NCBI GenBank assembly: GCA_964531265.1
Contig: CAZHDW010000011.1
Location: 9,296 to 73,295 of the forward strand
From: Hominenteromicrobium sp964531265
Lineage (GTDB): Bacteria; Bacillota; Clostridia; Oscillospirales; Acutalibacteraceae
Reading direction: 5' to 3'
Length of the DNA: 64,000 bases
Positions 45,198 through 53,414 of this stretch are shown one piece after another. Made by a program: the position numbers and the translations under genes. The notes beneath the pieces were generated by a model that saw nothing but the letters and a program-made list of their open reading frames with translations, searched no databases and was not told where the DNA came from. Positions within the stretch are counted from its first letter, which is position 1, and each line of letters opens with the position of its first letter.

Positions 45198-46010
45198 ATG
45201 AAAAAGAAATTATTTTTAATTCTGTTGGTCGTTGTTCTGTGCCTTGCAACAGCATTCCCGGTGTGTGCTGCTGAGAATGAGGGATTTGCGGATGAGTATT
45301 ACCGTGTTATCGATATGGCCGGCTTGCTGACGGAAAGCGATGCGCTTTCAATCATCGAAAAGCTTGATGAAATAAGCCTGCGTCAGAATATGGATGTCGT
45401 AATTGCGACTACAGATGATCTTGAAGGTCTTTCGGTTCGCGAATATGCCGACTTGCTCTATGAAAGCTGCAATTTCGGCTATGGCAGTAGTAAGGACGGC
45501 CTGATGCTCTTGATAAGCATGGAGGGTCATGACTGGTGGATATCCACCAGTGGATACGGCATAACGGCTTTTACGGATGTAGGAATTCAGTACATAGGTG
45601 AACAGATAACTCCGAGCCTGTCAAACGGTGATTACAACTCGGCGTTTGAAAAATATGCAGAGCTGTGCGATGAATTTATAACTCAGGCACGGCAGGGAGC
45701 TCCGTACGATGTCGGAAGTCTACCGAAAAATCCGCTGTCCGTTATCTGGATACCGATATCCCTTGTTGTCGGCTTTATTGTTGCTAAGGTTGTTGTAGGC
45801 AACATGAAAGCACAGCTGAAAACAGTGCGTTCACAGGCGACAGCCGACAGCTTTGTAAAGGGTGGAAGCATGAATGTTACGGATAGACGGGATCTGTTCC
45901 TGTACCATACTGTAACAAAGACTCCGCGCCCGAAGAACACATCCTCCGGAAGCAGTACACATCGTTCCTCTTCCGGTACAACGCACGGCGGTGGCGGCGG
46001 AAAGTTCTGA
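45198..46010 (+). CDS. TPM-domain membrane protein (YdjH-like)
   Basis: A 270-residue protein: signal peptide (MKKKLFLILLVVVLCLATAFPVCA), an extracytoplasmic TPM domain with YYRVIDMAGLLTESDALSIIEKLDEIS, DVVIATTDDLEG and LMLLISMEGHDWWISTSGYG, a membrane helix (PLSVIWIPISLVVGFIVAKVVV), and a cytoplasmic tail ending HGGGGGKF, a typical Gly-rich TPM end. TPM domains link phage-shock and photosystem quality control. It sits 15 bases after the YdjG-like gene. Confidence 0.87.
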   Translation: MKKKLFLILLVVVLCLATAFPVCAAENEGFADEYYRVIDMAGLLTESDALSIIEKLDEISLRQNMDVVIATTDDLEGLSVREYADLLYESCNFGYGSSKDGLMLLISMEGHDWWISTSGYGITAFTDVGIQYIGEQITPSLSNGDYNSAFEKYAELCDEFITQARQGAPYDVGSLPKNPLSVIWIPISLVVGFIVAKVVVGNMKAQLKTVRSQATADSFVKGGSMNVTDRRDLFLYHTVTKTPRPKNTSSGSSTHRSSSGTTHGGGGGKF

Positions 46011-46098
46011 AAACGGAAAAGATTTATGATAGACCGTATGATCGATCCTGTGCACAACGGGGTCGATCTGTGCTTATGGCAGAATAGAGAGGTGAATT

Positions 46099-46549
46099 AT
46101 GAGCATATTTGATAAGCTGAATAACCGAATTTCACAGCCTACACCAGAGAATACGACGATCGGCAGGGAAGTGTTTACCTTTGCCGCATTGCCCGAAAAT
46201 CTGGCATAGATGCAGGCACTGCCCGAAGCTGCGCTCGATACACCATATAAGGCGCGGCGTTGACTGTTTTGGCGCTGTGTGCGTATGCGGCGGAAAAACC
46301 TATCTGTCGTTTACGTATTTCTTGGGTGCTGTACCGGAGAATAATTACACACCGTCGCAGCCTTTCAAGCTTGTTATCAATGCGGATCATACTTCTGGAG
46401 CGGAGCCGGGATATATGAAGCTGATGATTCCTTGCGGCGACGCAGATTCTCCGCTTATTGATACTGCTGAGCAGTAGGATGGTTCCGTTATTATCCATGT
46501 CAGAAAGAAGTATAGTGCCAAGGCGGATGTATCCGAATACTTTGAGTGA
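46099..46549 (+). pseudogene. Decayed and internally deleted gene (possibly DUF6935-like)
   Basis: An ATG at 46099, preceded by GAGAGGTG, opens a frame (SIFDKLNNRISQPTPENTT) that stops at a TAG at 46207, continues as MQALPEAALDTPYKA and stops again at TGA 46261. The reading then moves through other frames: AALTVLALCAYAA, then KTYLSFTYFLGAVPENNYTPSQPF, PGYMKLMIPCGDADSP, a TAG at 46474-46477, and HVRKKYSAKAD to a TGA at 46547. The two halves look joined by a deletion. I recall similar order of motifs in DUF6935 proteins of Ruminococcus-like bacteria, but cannot check. The gene is clearly dead. Confidence 0.72.
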
Positions 46550-46583
46550 TATCGGAATAATTGAGAAATTGAATTAATAACAA

Positions 46584-46625
46584 AAGAGAGCTATCGGACT
46601 TCTAAGGAAACCGATAGCTCTTTTG
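46584..46625. terminator. Bidirectional terminator between pseudogene and small membrane protein
   Basis: A 10-bp stem (46588-46597 with 46611-46620, GAGCTATCGG and its complement) has A-rich bases before it and TTTT after, so it can work on both strands. It lies between converging genes. Confidence 0.82.
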
Positions 46626-46629
46626 CGGT

Positions 46630-47028
46630 TTAAGTGATGTTAACTAATTTGTCGACCGAAAAGTAGAAGATCACCATGACGAGGGAGACGACAAGGCCGA
46701 TGTAGAATTCGGGAAATGCCATACGGAGGCTGGTTTGAATGCTGAATTCGCCGGTAATGGTCATGATGTGCCAAGTGAGAAACCGATAAATTTCCGAGAG
46801 CACAATTCCTATGGTTCCTATTCCGCCGATTGCCTTGCTGACTTTCGCGCTGTTAATCGGCAGCCATACTCCGATAATGAACAGCACTACCGCCGCAATG
46901 CCGATGGGATTCAGCAGATTTATCAAGCCGCTGATTTCCTGTACGCCCCTCCTTGCGCCATACTGATTCAACAGCATGGGGGACAGGCTTAGTATAAAGG
47001 CAGTTGTCAAAATCATCCTTTTCTTCAT
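46630..47028 (-). CDS. Four-helix membrane protein, function unknown
   Basis: A 132-residue protein made of four hydrophobic helices (about residues 6-24, 40-58, 65-85 and 105-127) with short loops. No family is recognised. GAAGGAGCG is a good ribosome site, and a consensus promoter stands 40 bases upstream, so the gene is likely real and expressed on its own. Confidence 0.7.
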   Translation of the reverse strand: MKKRMILTTAFILSLSPMLLNQYGARRGVQEISGLINLLNPIGIAAVVLFIIGVWLPINSAKVSKAIGGIGTIGIVLSEIYRFLTWHIMTITGEFSIQTSLRMAFPEFYIGLVVSLVMVIFYFSVDKLVNIT

Positions 47029-47064
47029 ATGCTTCGCTCCTTCTTCAATAATAAGCTTGATTGA

Positions 47065-47093
47065 ATTATACTGCGCCCGAATTTTTCTGTCAA
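47065..47093 (-). promoter_or_regulatory. Consensus promoter of the four-helix membrane protein gene
   Basis: On the minus strand a perfect TTGACA (47093-47088) and a perfect TATAAT (47070-47065) are exactly 17 bp apart. This is the best sigma-A match in the window, which suggests strong constitutive transcription. Confidence 0.87.
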
Positions 47094-47223
47094 TTCAACT
47101 CCGAAAACCTTAAGAATTTTGTAAAAGGCATAGTGTTTTTTGTAAGAAACCCCTCGATTATACCTTAGCACACATATCGGAACGCGAGATATATCAAAGA
47201 GGGTATTTTCGAGTCGATATATG

Positions 47224-47252
47224 TTGCTTTTTTACGCTTGTCATGTTACAAT
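47224..47252 (+). promoter_or_regulatory. Probable promoter of the second glycan locus
   Basis: TTGCTT (47224-47229) and TACAAT (47247-47252) are 17 bp apart, with TG at 47244-47245 giving an extended -10. An overlapping TATAAT at 47252-47257 has only a weak -35. The transcript would have a leader of about 215 bases before the first gene, containing the attenuator at 47384. The remainder of the 47029-47477 gene-free stretch shows no other clear feature. Confidence 0.55.
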
Positions 47253-47383
47253 ATAATTGTTAATTTGGGTTTGTATTCAACTTTCTGTGTTCAACGCAAT
47301 TATGCGTATATTTAGCGAGAACAGAGAGAAAAACACAGGCACAATTCAACGTGGTATCAAATCGTTCAAATCGTTTATTGCGA

Positions 47384-47414
47384 GTGGCGGTATGAAGGTT
47401 ACTGCCACCTTTTT
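47384..47414 (+). terminator. Leader terminator/attenuator upstream of the second glycan locus
   Basis: A 9-bp stem (47384-47392 with 47400-47408, GTGGCGGTA with one G-T pair) has a 7-base loop and is followed by CTTTTTA. It lies within the leader, 64 bases before the priming transferase gene. Leader terminators in polysaccharide operons are typically overcome by processive antitermination (LoaP/RfaH-type NusG proteins) or other attenuation; no antiterminator gene is visible in the window. Confidence 0.7.
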
Positions 47415-47477
47415 ATGCGCAAAGACAGCATTTGCGTACGGATATATCACGAAAGTGCAATGGGGGTGAGACTGAAC

Positions 47478-48254
47478 ATGAGGGAAGCTGTAAAGCAGAC
47501 AAAAATAGATTGTACATTTGATTTTGTACCGGAAGTTTTTGAGAAAATGAAAAATGCAGAGGATTTACACGTTCTGATTCCACCGGAAAGGGTTCAGGAC
47601 TTGGAATATGTGGATGTATCGGGCAGGGTGTATTGCAAGGTTAAAAGACTGTTTGATATATTGATCTCGTTATTCGCTTTAGCCATATTGTTGATCCCGA
47701 TGGGGATACTTGCACTGGCGATTTATATCGATGATCCCGGCAAGGTGTTTTTTTCGCAATATAGAGTAGGTCTGCATGGGAAGAGATTTAAGCTCTATAA
47801 ATTTCGAACAATGAAATCGCAGACGCCGAAGTATCTTGCGACTGCTGAAATGCAGAATCCGAATCAATACATAACACGGCTTGGCGGTTTGCTCAGAAAA
47901 ACCTCGCTCGATGAGCTTCCGCAGCTGTTCAACGTCTTGAAAGGGGATATGAGCATTATCGGCCCGCGTCCTCTGATTTCCGATGAGTATGAAATGCACA
48001 TAATGCGAAAACGCTTCGGAGTATATAACATTCGCCCGGGTATCACTGGGCTTGCGCAGGTGAATGGGCGCGATATGATGGATGCGGATGAAAAGATACA
48101 TTGGGATGTAAGATATATTGAAAAATTTGGGCTTAAGATGGATATGAGTGTTCTGCTGACAACGATACCGAGTGTCCTCAGGAAAGAGGGAGTAATTGGA
48201 GATAGCACGCAGCATAATGGCAAAACGGATAATTTGAGCAGTGATGAAGCTTAA
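47478..48254 (+). CDS. Undecaprenyl-phosphate sugar-1-phosphate transferase (priming enzyme)
   Basis: A 258-residue monotopic membrane enzyme that starts a repeat unit by moving a sugar-1-phosphate from a nucleotide sugar to undecaprenyl phosphate. Motifs: VKRLFDILISLFALAILLIPMGILAL (re-entrant helix), KVFFSQYRVGLHGKRFKLYKFRTM, TSLDELPQLFNVLKGDMSIIGPRPL and RPGITGLAQVNGRD. This family (bacterial sugar transferase) is unmistakable. The ATG at 47478 has GGGGGTG nine bases upstream; in-frame starts at 47415 and 47460 have no site. It is the only priming enzyme in the window and may serve both glycan loci. Confidence 0.92.
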   Translation: MREAVKQTKIDCTFDFVPEVFEKMKNAEDLHVLIPPERVQDLEYVDVSGRVYCKVKRLFDILISLFALAILLIPMGILALAIYIDDPGKVFFSQYRVGLHGKRFKLYKFRTMKSQTPKYLATAEMQNPNQYITRLGGLLRKTSLDELPQLFNVLKGDMSIIGPRPLISDEYEMHIMRKRFGVYNIRPGITGLAQVNGRDMMDADEKIHWDVRYIEKFGLKMDMSVLLTTIPSVLRKEGVIGDSTQHNGKTDNLSSDEA

Positions 48255-48305
48255 GGAGAAACATAGTCGTTGTTACATATGAGATAAGAATGAGGAATAT
48301 ACAGG

Positions 48306-49163
48306 ATGGAATGCTACTCTGTTTTGATGTCAGTGTATGAAAAGGCAAAGCCGGAATTTTTCAGGCAGGCGATACTCAGTATGGTCGATCAAACCGTTAG
48401 AACGGATGATTTTGTGCTCGTCTGTGACGGGCCGCTGACAAAAGAGCTCGATAAAGTAATTGATGAATTTGTAAATAAGCATCCTAAGCTTTTTCAGATA
48501 ATCCGTCTGGAAGAGAATGTCGGAATCGGTGCTGCCGCAAATATCGGCTTGCAGCATTGTAAAAATGATCTGATAGCTAAGATGGATGCGGATGATATTG
48601 CGGCTTTAAATAGGTGTGAACTTCAACTAAATGCGTTTTCTGCCAACCCGCAGCTTGTGGTTCTCGGTGGATATATGGCGGAATTTGATCAGAACCCGGA
48701 TGAACCGTATGCAATTCGAGAGGTGCCGCTTAGCGATGAGGATATCAGAAAATTTGCCAGACGCAGACAGCCGTTTAGTAATGTGACCGTCATGTACCGC
48801 AAATCCGAGGTTTTGAAGGTTGGCGGATATCAACCCATGGAGCGAAATGAGGATTTTGATCTGTATATTCGTCTGCTGCATGCCGGCTGCTATGCAATGA
48901 ATCTGTCTGATGTTTTGACAAGTGCCAGAACGGACAGATCCGCAATGAAGCGCAGAGCATCATGGCAAACACTTAGGGGCTGTGCGAAATCACGCTGGAA
49001 TTCCCTGCGAATCGGATATTGCTCCGTTTTGGATTTTCTCGTGTGCGTATGCGGACAGTTTGCTGTATGGGCCTGTCCTGTGCGAATACAGGAATGGATA
49101 TATCAGAGGTTTCTGAGAAAAGAGATTGAGCAGCCAAAGACCGCCTATCGCAGTGATCCTTGA
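48306..49163 (+). CDS. Glycosyltransferase, GT2 family (AmsE-like)
   Basis: A 285-residue GT-A enzyme. Features are YSVLMSVYEKAKPEFFRQAILSMVDQT, LVCDGPLTKELD, NVGIGAAANIGLQHC and AKMDADDIA, with the metal-binding DADD. The pattern VLMSVY(E/N) and NVGLGxAxN is that of AmsE-type transferases. Near the C-terminus lies a hydrophobic stretch (VLDFLVCVCGQFAVWACPV) that may contact the membrane. It probably adds the second sugar. Confidence 0.85.
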   Translation: MECYSVLMSVYEKAKPEFFRQAILSMVDQTVRTDDFVLVCDGPLTKELDKVIDEFVNKHPKLFQIIRLEENVGIGAAANIGLQHCKNDLIAKMDADDIAALNRCELQLNAFSANPQLVVLGGYMAEFDQNPDEPYAIREVPLSDEDIRKFARRRQPFSNVTVMYRKSEVLKVGGYQPMERNEDFDLYIRLLHAGCYAMNLSDVLTSARTDRSAMKRRASWQTLRGCAKSRWNSLRIGYCSVLDFLVCVCGQFAVWACPVRIQEWIYQRFLRKEIEQPKTAYRSDP

Positions 49164-49230
49164 AGATTCATTTGAAAGCATATATTTAGAATCAAATATT
49201 ATAATCAACATTTAAAATTGAGGAGTGTCT

Positions 49231-50766
49231 ATGAACAATAATTTGAATGTCGATATGGAAGAAAAAGAAATTGGTGTGGAGCACATAATTCGTTCCGTGC
49301 TTAAGAGAGCGTGGCTTGTGGGAATTGTATCGGTTCTGAGTGCGGTGCTTTTCTTTGTCGTGACCTTCTTCTGCATCACCCCGAAATACGAATCAACGGC
49401 AAAGTTTTATGTCAATAACAACTCGATCTCTGTTGGAAGTGCGTCGGTGAGCTTGTCCTCCGGCGACCTGACGGCAGCCAGAAACCTGGTGGATTCATAT
49501 ATTGTTATTCTGCAAACACGTGAAACTCTGAACGATGTTTTGGATTATGCAGGTGTTAACCTGAAAACTACTGAGCTCGAGAAAATGATCACTGCCGGGG
49601 CAGTTGACAATACGGAAATATTTGAAGTGACGGTCACCAGTGAATCGCCTAAAGAGGCGGAAGCTATTGCAAACGCCATAGCGTATATCCTGCCGAATCG
49701 TATTACATCTGTTATTGAAGGAACATCTGCCAAGGTCGTGGAGGCTGCTGTTGTGCCTTCAAAGCCGAGCTCTCCGAGTTATGCCAAGAATACTGTTCTT
49801 GGCTTCCTGGTGGGTATGATTCTGACAGTGGGTGGCATTGTACTTTGGATAGTTTTTGATACCACTATCCGCGTCGAAGATGATATTGTGCAGAGCTGCA
49901 AATATCCTATTTTGGCAACTGTGCCCGATATGAACTCAAAGAGTAAGGATAGCGCCTATTACGGTAAGGATAGAGCTCGCAGCAAAAAGGGCAGGTATGA
50001 TTCGGCAGCGTCCGGTGAATTGTCGGTTCTCGGCCCGAATATCAGCTTTGCGGCATCGGAAGCATATAAACTGCTGAGAACAAAGCTGCAATTCTCGTTC
50101 ACCGATGATAATAACAGCCGAGTGATAGGTGTTACCAGTGCATTGAGCGGCGAGGGTAAATCCCTGACTTCTGTAAATCTGGCGTATACTCTGTCCCAGC
50201 TGGGACAGAAGGTTCTGCTGGTTGACTGCGATATGCGCAGACCGACTCTGGCCGAAAAGCTTGGTATTCGTAAAAAGCCCGGCCTGAGCAGTTATCTTAC
50301 AAGACAGTGCCACCTGAATGATCTCCTGCAGCCCTGCGGAATCAACGGCAATCCGAAGGCGTTCTATGTGATATCAGCCGGAGAGAATCCGCCAAACCCG
50401 ATTGAGCTTCTCAGCTCTGAGACGATGAAGCTTAGCCTTCAGGCTATGCGTGAGACCTTTGATTATGTTATTCTTGATCTTCCGCCGGTTGGCGAAGTCA
50501 GTGATGCTTTAGCTGTAGCTAAGGAAACGGACGGAATGCTGTTGGTTACACGACAGAATGTCTGCGACCGGTATGCGTTTGTCAATGCTGTTCATGAGTT
50601 TGAATTTATTGATGCAAAGATTTTGGGAATCATTCTCAACGGTGCCAATGAGTCAAGCGGCAAGTACGGAAAGAGCTATAAAAAGTCTTATTATAAGAAG
50701 TACAGCAATGCATATGCAGCAAGTGACCATGACGCTTCAAAATCCGGAAGGCGTGAAATTTTATAA
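49231..50766 (+). CDS. Wzz-tyrosine kinase fusion (CpsC-CpsD/Wzc-like)
   Basis: A 511-residue chain-length regulator joined to a bacterial tyrosine kinase. The N-terminal half has a Wzz domain between two membrane helices (VGIVSVLSAVLFFVVTFFC and VLGFLVGMILTVGGIVLWIVF, with PSSPSYAKN before the second). The kinase has Walker A (SGEGKS), Walker A' (LLVDCDMRRPT) and Walker B (VILDLPP), and ends in a tyrosine cluster (YGKSYKKSYYKKYSNAY) for autophosphorylation. Firmicutes usually split these into two genes, so the fused form resembles Wzc. The ATG at 49231 follows GAGGAG; the GTG at 49225 lies in that site. Confidence 0.92.
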   Translation: MNNNLNVDMEEKEIGVEHIIRSVLKRAWLVGIVSVLSAVLFFVVTFFCITPKYESTAKFYVNNNSISVGSASVSLSSGDLTAARNLVDSYIVILQTRETLNDVLDYAGVNLKTTELEKMITAGAVDNTEIFEVTVTSESPKEAEAIANAIAYILPNRITSVIEGTSAKVVEAAVVPSKPSSPSYAKNTVLGFLVGMILTVGGIVLWIVFDTTIRVEDDIVQSCKYPILATVPDMNSKSKDSAYYGKDRARSKKGRYDSAASGELSVLGPNISFAASEAYKLLRTKLQFSFTDDNNSRVIGVTSALSGEGKSLTSVNLAYTLSQLGQKVLLVDCDMRRPTLAEKLGIRKKPGLSSYLTRQCHLNDLLQPCGINGNPKAFYVISAGENPPNPIELLSSETMKLSLQAMRETFDYVILDLPPVGEVSDALAVAKETDGMLLVTRQNVCDRYAFVNAVHEFEFIDAKILGIILNGANESSGKYGKSYKKSYYKKYSNAYAASDHDASKSGRREIL

Positions 50767-51485
50767 TGAGAGCAATTACAGATTTTCATAGTCATATTCT
50801 GCCCGGAATTGACGATGGAAGCCGATCTCTTGATGAATCAATAGCGCTGCTTCAAATGGAGAGGGAACAGGGTGTGTATCGGGTCATCGCAACACCGCAT
50901 TTCTATGCGCATCATGATAATCTGGATCGTTTTTTGGAGAGTCGAACCCATGCGGAACATCAGCTTCGTGAAGAAATAGCAAAGCACTCTGATTTGCCAG
51001 AGGTGCTGATCGGAGCCGAGGTGTCGTATTTTTCGGGAATGTCAAGCTCGGATGCAGTTGAAAAGCTGTCTATAGGCAATTCAAAGTGCATTTTAGTAGA
51101 AATGCCGTTTTCAAAATGGACGGACAGTATGTATGCTGAATTGCAGAATATCTATGACAGGCGTGGCTTGACGCCGATAATAGCGCATCTTGACCGATAT
51201 ATAAACCGATTTTCTGTTAGGGGAGTTCTGCGGAGATTGGAAGCTCTGCCGGTCATAATTCAGTGCAATGCAGAAGCTTTTCTCGATAAACACACATCGT
51301 CAATGATGCTCAGTATGCTGAAGCAAGGGGAAATTCATGTGCTCGGCTCGGATTGTCACAATACTTCCTCGCGTTCTCCGAACCTGGGAGACGCAATGCA
51401 GCTTATTTGCAAAAAAATGAAGGAAAGTGAAATAGATGACATCCTGCGCAATGCGGATGCCATACTGGACTCGGATGCATTATGA
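50766..51485 (+). CDS. CpsB/CapC-type tyrosine-protein phosphatase
   Basis: A 239-residue metal-dependent phosphatase of the PHP fold that removes phosphate from the tyrosine tail of the partner kinase. The metal motifs are DFHSHILPGIDDG, IATPHFYAHH, IAHLDRY and GSDCHN. It begins on the last base of the kinase stop (TAATG) and ends in an ATGA overlap with the next gene, which fits tight coupling of kinase and phosphatase. Confidence 0.93.
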   Translation: MRAITDFHSHILPGIDDGSRSLDESIALLQMEREQGVYRVIATPHFYAHHDNLDRFLESRTHAEHQLREEIAKHSDLPEVLIGAEVSYFSGMSSSDAVEKLSIGNSKCILVEMPFSKWTDSMYAELQNIYDRRGLTPIIAHLDRYINRFSVRGVLRRLEALPVIIQCNAEAFLDKHTSSMMLSMLKQGEIHVLGSDCHNTSSRSPNLGDAMQLICKKMKESEIDDILRNADAILDSDAL

Positions 51486-52453
51486 GAAAGAGAACTGCAA
51501 AATATTTATCTATAGGTTTGATTCTGATTTTGGCGTTGTTATTGCTGCTTTACTTTGGACTCAGAGCCTTAGAGTCCACTGTTTGGTCTGAAACGGATGA
51601 TGGTGCCGCTGATTTATCCGCAAAAACGATCACCGTTGACGGTGTATCGTATTTTCCAAAGCAGGACGTTGCTGTCTTTATGCTTCTTGGAATTGATAAA
51701 AGTTTCGAAACGCATTCCGAAGACGGTAACGACTATAGTGCCGATATGGTGGCACTGCTGATTTTCGATGAGGCGGAGGAGACCTACTCTGTTTTGATGA
51801 TTGACAGAAACACAGCAGTTGAGTTCCCCGTGTTGAACAGCCTTGATGATGGGCAGGACACCGCTTACGGTCGGCTTGCCTCGGCTTACACATACGGTAC
51901 GGGTAAGAATGACAGCTGTGAGAATGTCAAGGATGCCCTGCAAGCCTTAATGTCGGGGTTGACAATAGATCATTATATTGCCATGGATATGGATGCTATC
52001 TGCATTATGAATGACACTGTGGGCGGTGTTACCGTAACGATGGATGACGATTTATCCGAGCAGGGTTTGGATTTTCCGATGGGGAGTGTAACCTTAACAG
52101 GTCAGCAGGCAGTCGACTATCTGCGCGCAGGTAAGGATGATGAGCAGTTGAATCCTTCCTGTACGGAGCGTCAGAAGGAGTATATGCAGTCATTTATCAA
52201 GAGTCTCAGAAAGCTCAAGGACTCTGATATGTCGTCCTTGCTATCTGCTTTTAAGGACATAAGAGAACATATCGTAACGGATTGTTCAGCCACGGTGCTC
52301 AGTGGATTTTTTGATAAGTACATGGGCTATGAGCAGAAAGAGGTCATGTCCCTGGTCGGTGAGGATCGTCAGGGGGAGAAAGCCGCTGGATACTGTGTCG
52401 ATGAGGACGAGCTCTTGAAAATCAGACTGAAGCTGTTTTATGCGCAAAAGTAA
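51482..52453 (+). CDS. LytR-CpsA-Psr family ligase
   Basis: A 323-residue protein with an N-terminal membrane helix and an outer LCP domain, which transfers the finished glycan from its lipid carrier to peptidoglycan. Recognisable are AVFMLLGIDKS, YSADMVALLIF, VLMIDRNTAV, LTIDHYIAMDMDAICIMNDTVGGV and LTGQQAVDYLRAG. The usual RSDTMM and PRDT blocks are altered (SADMVA and DRNT), so it is a divergent member. ATGA overlap with the phosphatase gene. Confidence 0.86.
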   Translation: MRKRTAKYLSIGLILILALLLLLYFGLRALESTVWSETDDGAADLSAKTITVDGVSYFPKQDVAVFMLLGIDKSFETHSEDGNDYSADMVALLIFDEAEETYSVLMIDRNTAVEFPVLNSLDDGQDTAYGRLASAYTYGTGKNDSCENVKDALQALMSGLTIDHYIAMDMDAICIMNDTVGGVTVTMDDDLSEQGLDFPMGSVTLTGQQAVDYLRAGKDDEQLNPSCTERQKEYMQSFIKSLRKLKDSDMSSLLSAFKDIREHIVTDCSATVLSGFFDKYMGYEQKEVMSLVGEDRQGEKAAGYCVDEDELLKIRLKLFYAQK

Positions 52454-52470
52454 AGGGAGGGGCTTGTCGT

Positions 52471-53340
52471 ATGGAATCATGTGTAAAAGCGACTATTCAG
52501 GAGCACCAAACGGTGCTGCTTGAGCTATTGAATGCTTTTGATTCTGTTTGCAAAAAGTTCGATATTAAATATATGCTTTTTGCCGGCTCCGCTTTAGGCG
52601 CTGTTCGTCACAAAGGCTTCATTCCGTGGGATGATGACTTGGATGTTGTTATGCTGCGGCCTGAATACGAGCGCTTTCTGCGTGTTGCGCCGAAGGAGCT
52701 GGATCAGGAGCTTTATTTTGTTCAAAAAGAGTATTCCGAGCACTGGCCAATGTATTTTTCCAAACTCCGCAAGAACAATACGGCCTGCATCGAACGCTAT
52801 GTGCCGAATGACCCTCTGACACATCAGGGAGTATATATAGACATATTTCCGTGTGATAATTTGTCGGACAGTCCCATGGTGCAGAAGACTCAGTATTTAG
52901 CCTCTAAGGTTGTTATTGCAAAAAGCCTTAAGAAGAGAGGGTATCTGACCGACAGCGCACTGAAAAAAGCATTCATACTTTTCTGCTCGTTGTTTCCGTT
53001 TAAGCCTATGTTAAGCTTCACAACTGACTGCGGGAAAGCTGATTCCGACAGTGTACATACTTTTTTAGGTGGTGGCGCAAGGTTTGAGAAGAATGTTTAT
53101 CCGCGCAAATGGTTTACGGAAACAATAATGCTGCCGTTTGAGGATGGCTTTTATCCGGTATCCGCCCATTATGACGAGCTACTGAAGCAGTTGTATGGTG
53201 ACTATATGACTCCGCTTCCAGAAGAACAGCGGAAATGCAAGGTGCACGCGGAGTTGGTTGATTTGAGTAATTCGTATGAAAATTACTTGGATTGGCAGCG
53301 TGAACAGGTCTTCACAGAGCTTTCACGCAGTATACGTTAA
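52471..53340 (+). CDS. LicD-family phosphotransferase
   Basis: A 289-residue cytoplasmic protein with the LicD signature: FAGSALGAVRHKGFIPWDDDLDVVM and GVYIDIFPCDNL. LicD proteins attach phosphocholine or other phospho-groups to surface sugars. No licA-C genes are in the window, so the donor might be another CDP-alcohol or phosphosugar. The surface protein at 54122, with its glucan/choline-binding-like repeats, could bind the decorated glycan. AAAGGGAGGGG precedes the ATG. Confidence 0.9.
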   Translation: MESCVKATIQEHQTVLLELLNAFDSVCKKFDIKYMLFAGSALGAVRHKGFIPWDDDLDVVMLRPEYERFLRVAPKELDQELYFVQKEYSEHWPMYFSKLRKNNTACIERYVPNDPLTHQGVYIDIFPCDNLSDSPMVQKTQYLASKVVIAKSLKKRGYLTDSALKKAFILFCSLFPFKPMLSFTTDCGKADSDSVHTFLGGGARFEKNVYPRKWFTETIMLPFEDGFYPVSAHYDELLKQLYGDYMTPLPEEQRKCKVHAELVDLSNSYENYLDWQREQVFTELSRSIR

Positions 53341-53414
53341 GCTTGTGCAGTCTGCGGCCGGATAAACAGTATCAATAATTTGTTGTAAGCTGAAATGCAA
53401 AATTGGAGGACATT

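Noticed and set aside
47257..47469. A 70-codon open frame in the leader of the second glycan locus
   Set aside because: It starts with TTG without a ribosome site, contains the terminator-like hairpin, and resembles no protein; the region is better read as a leader.
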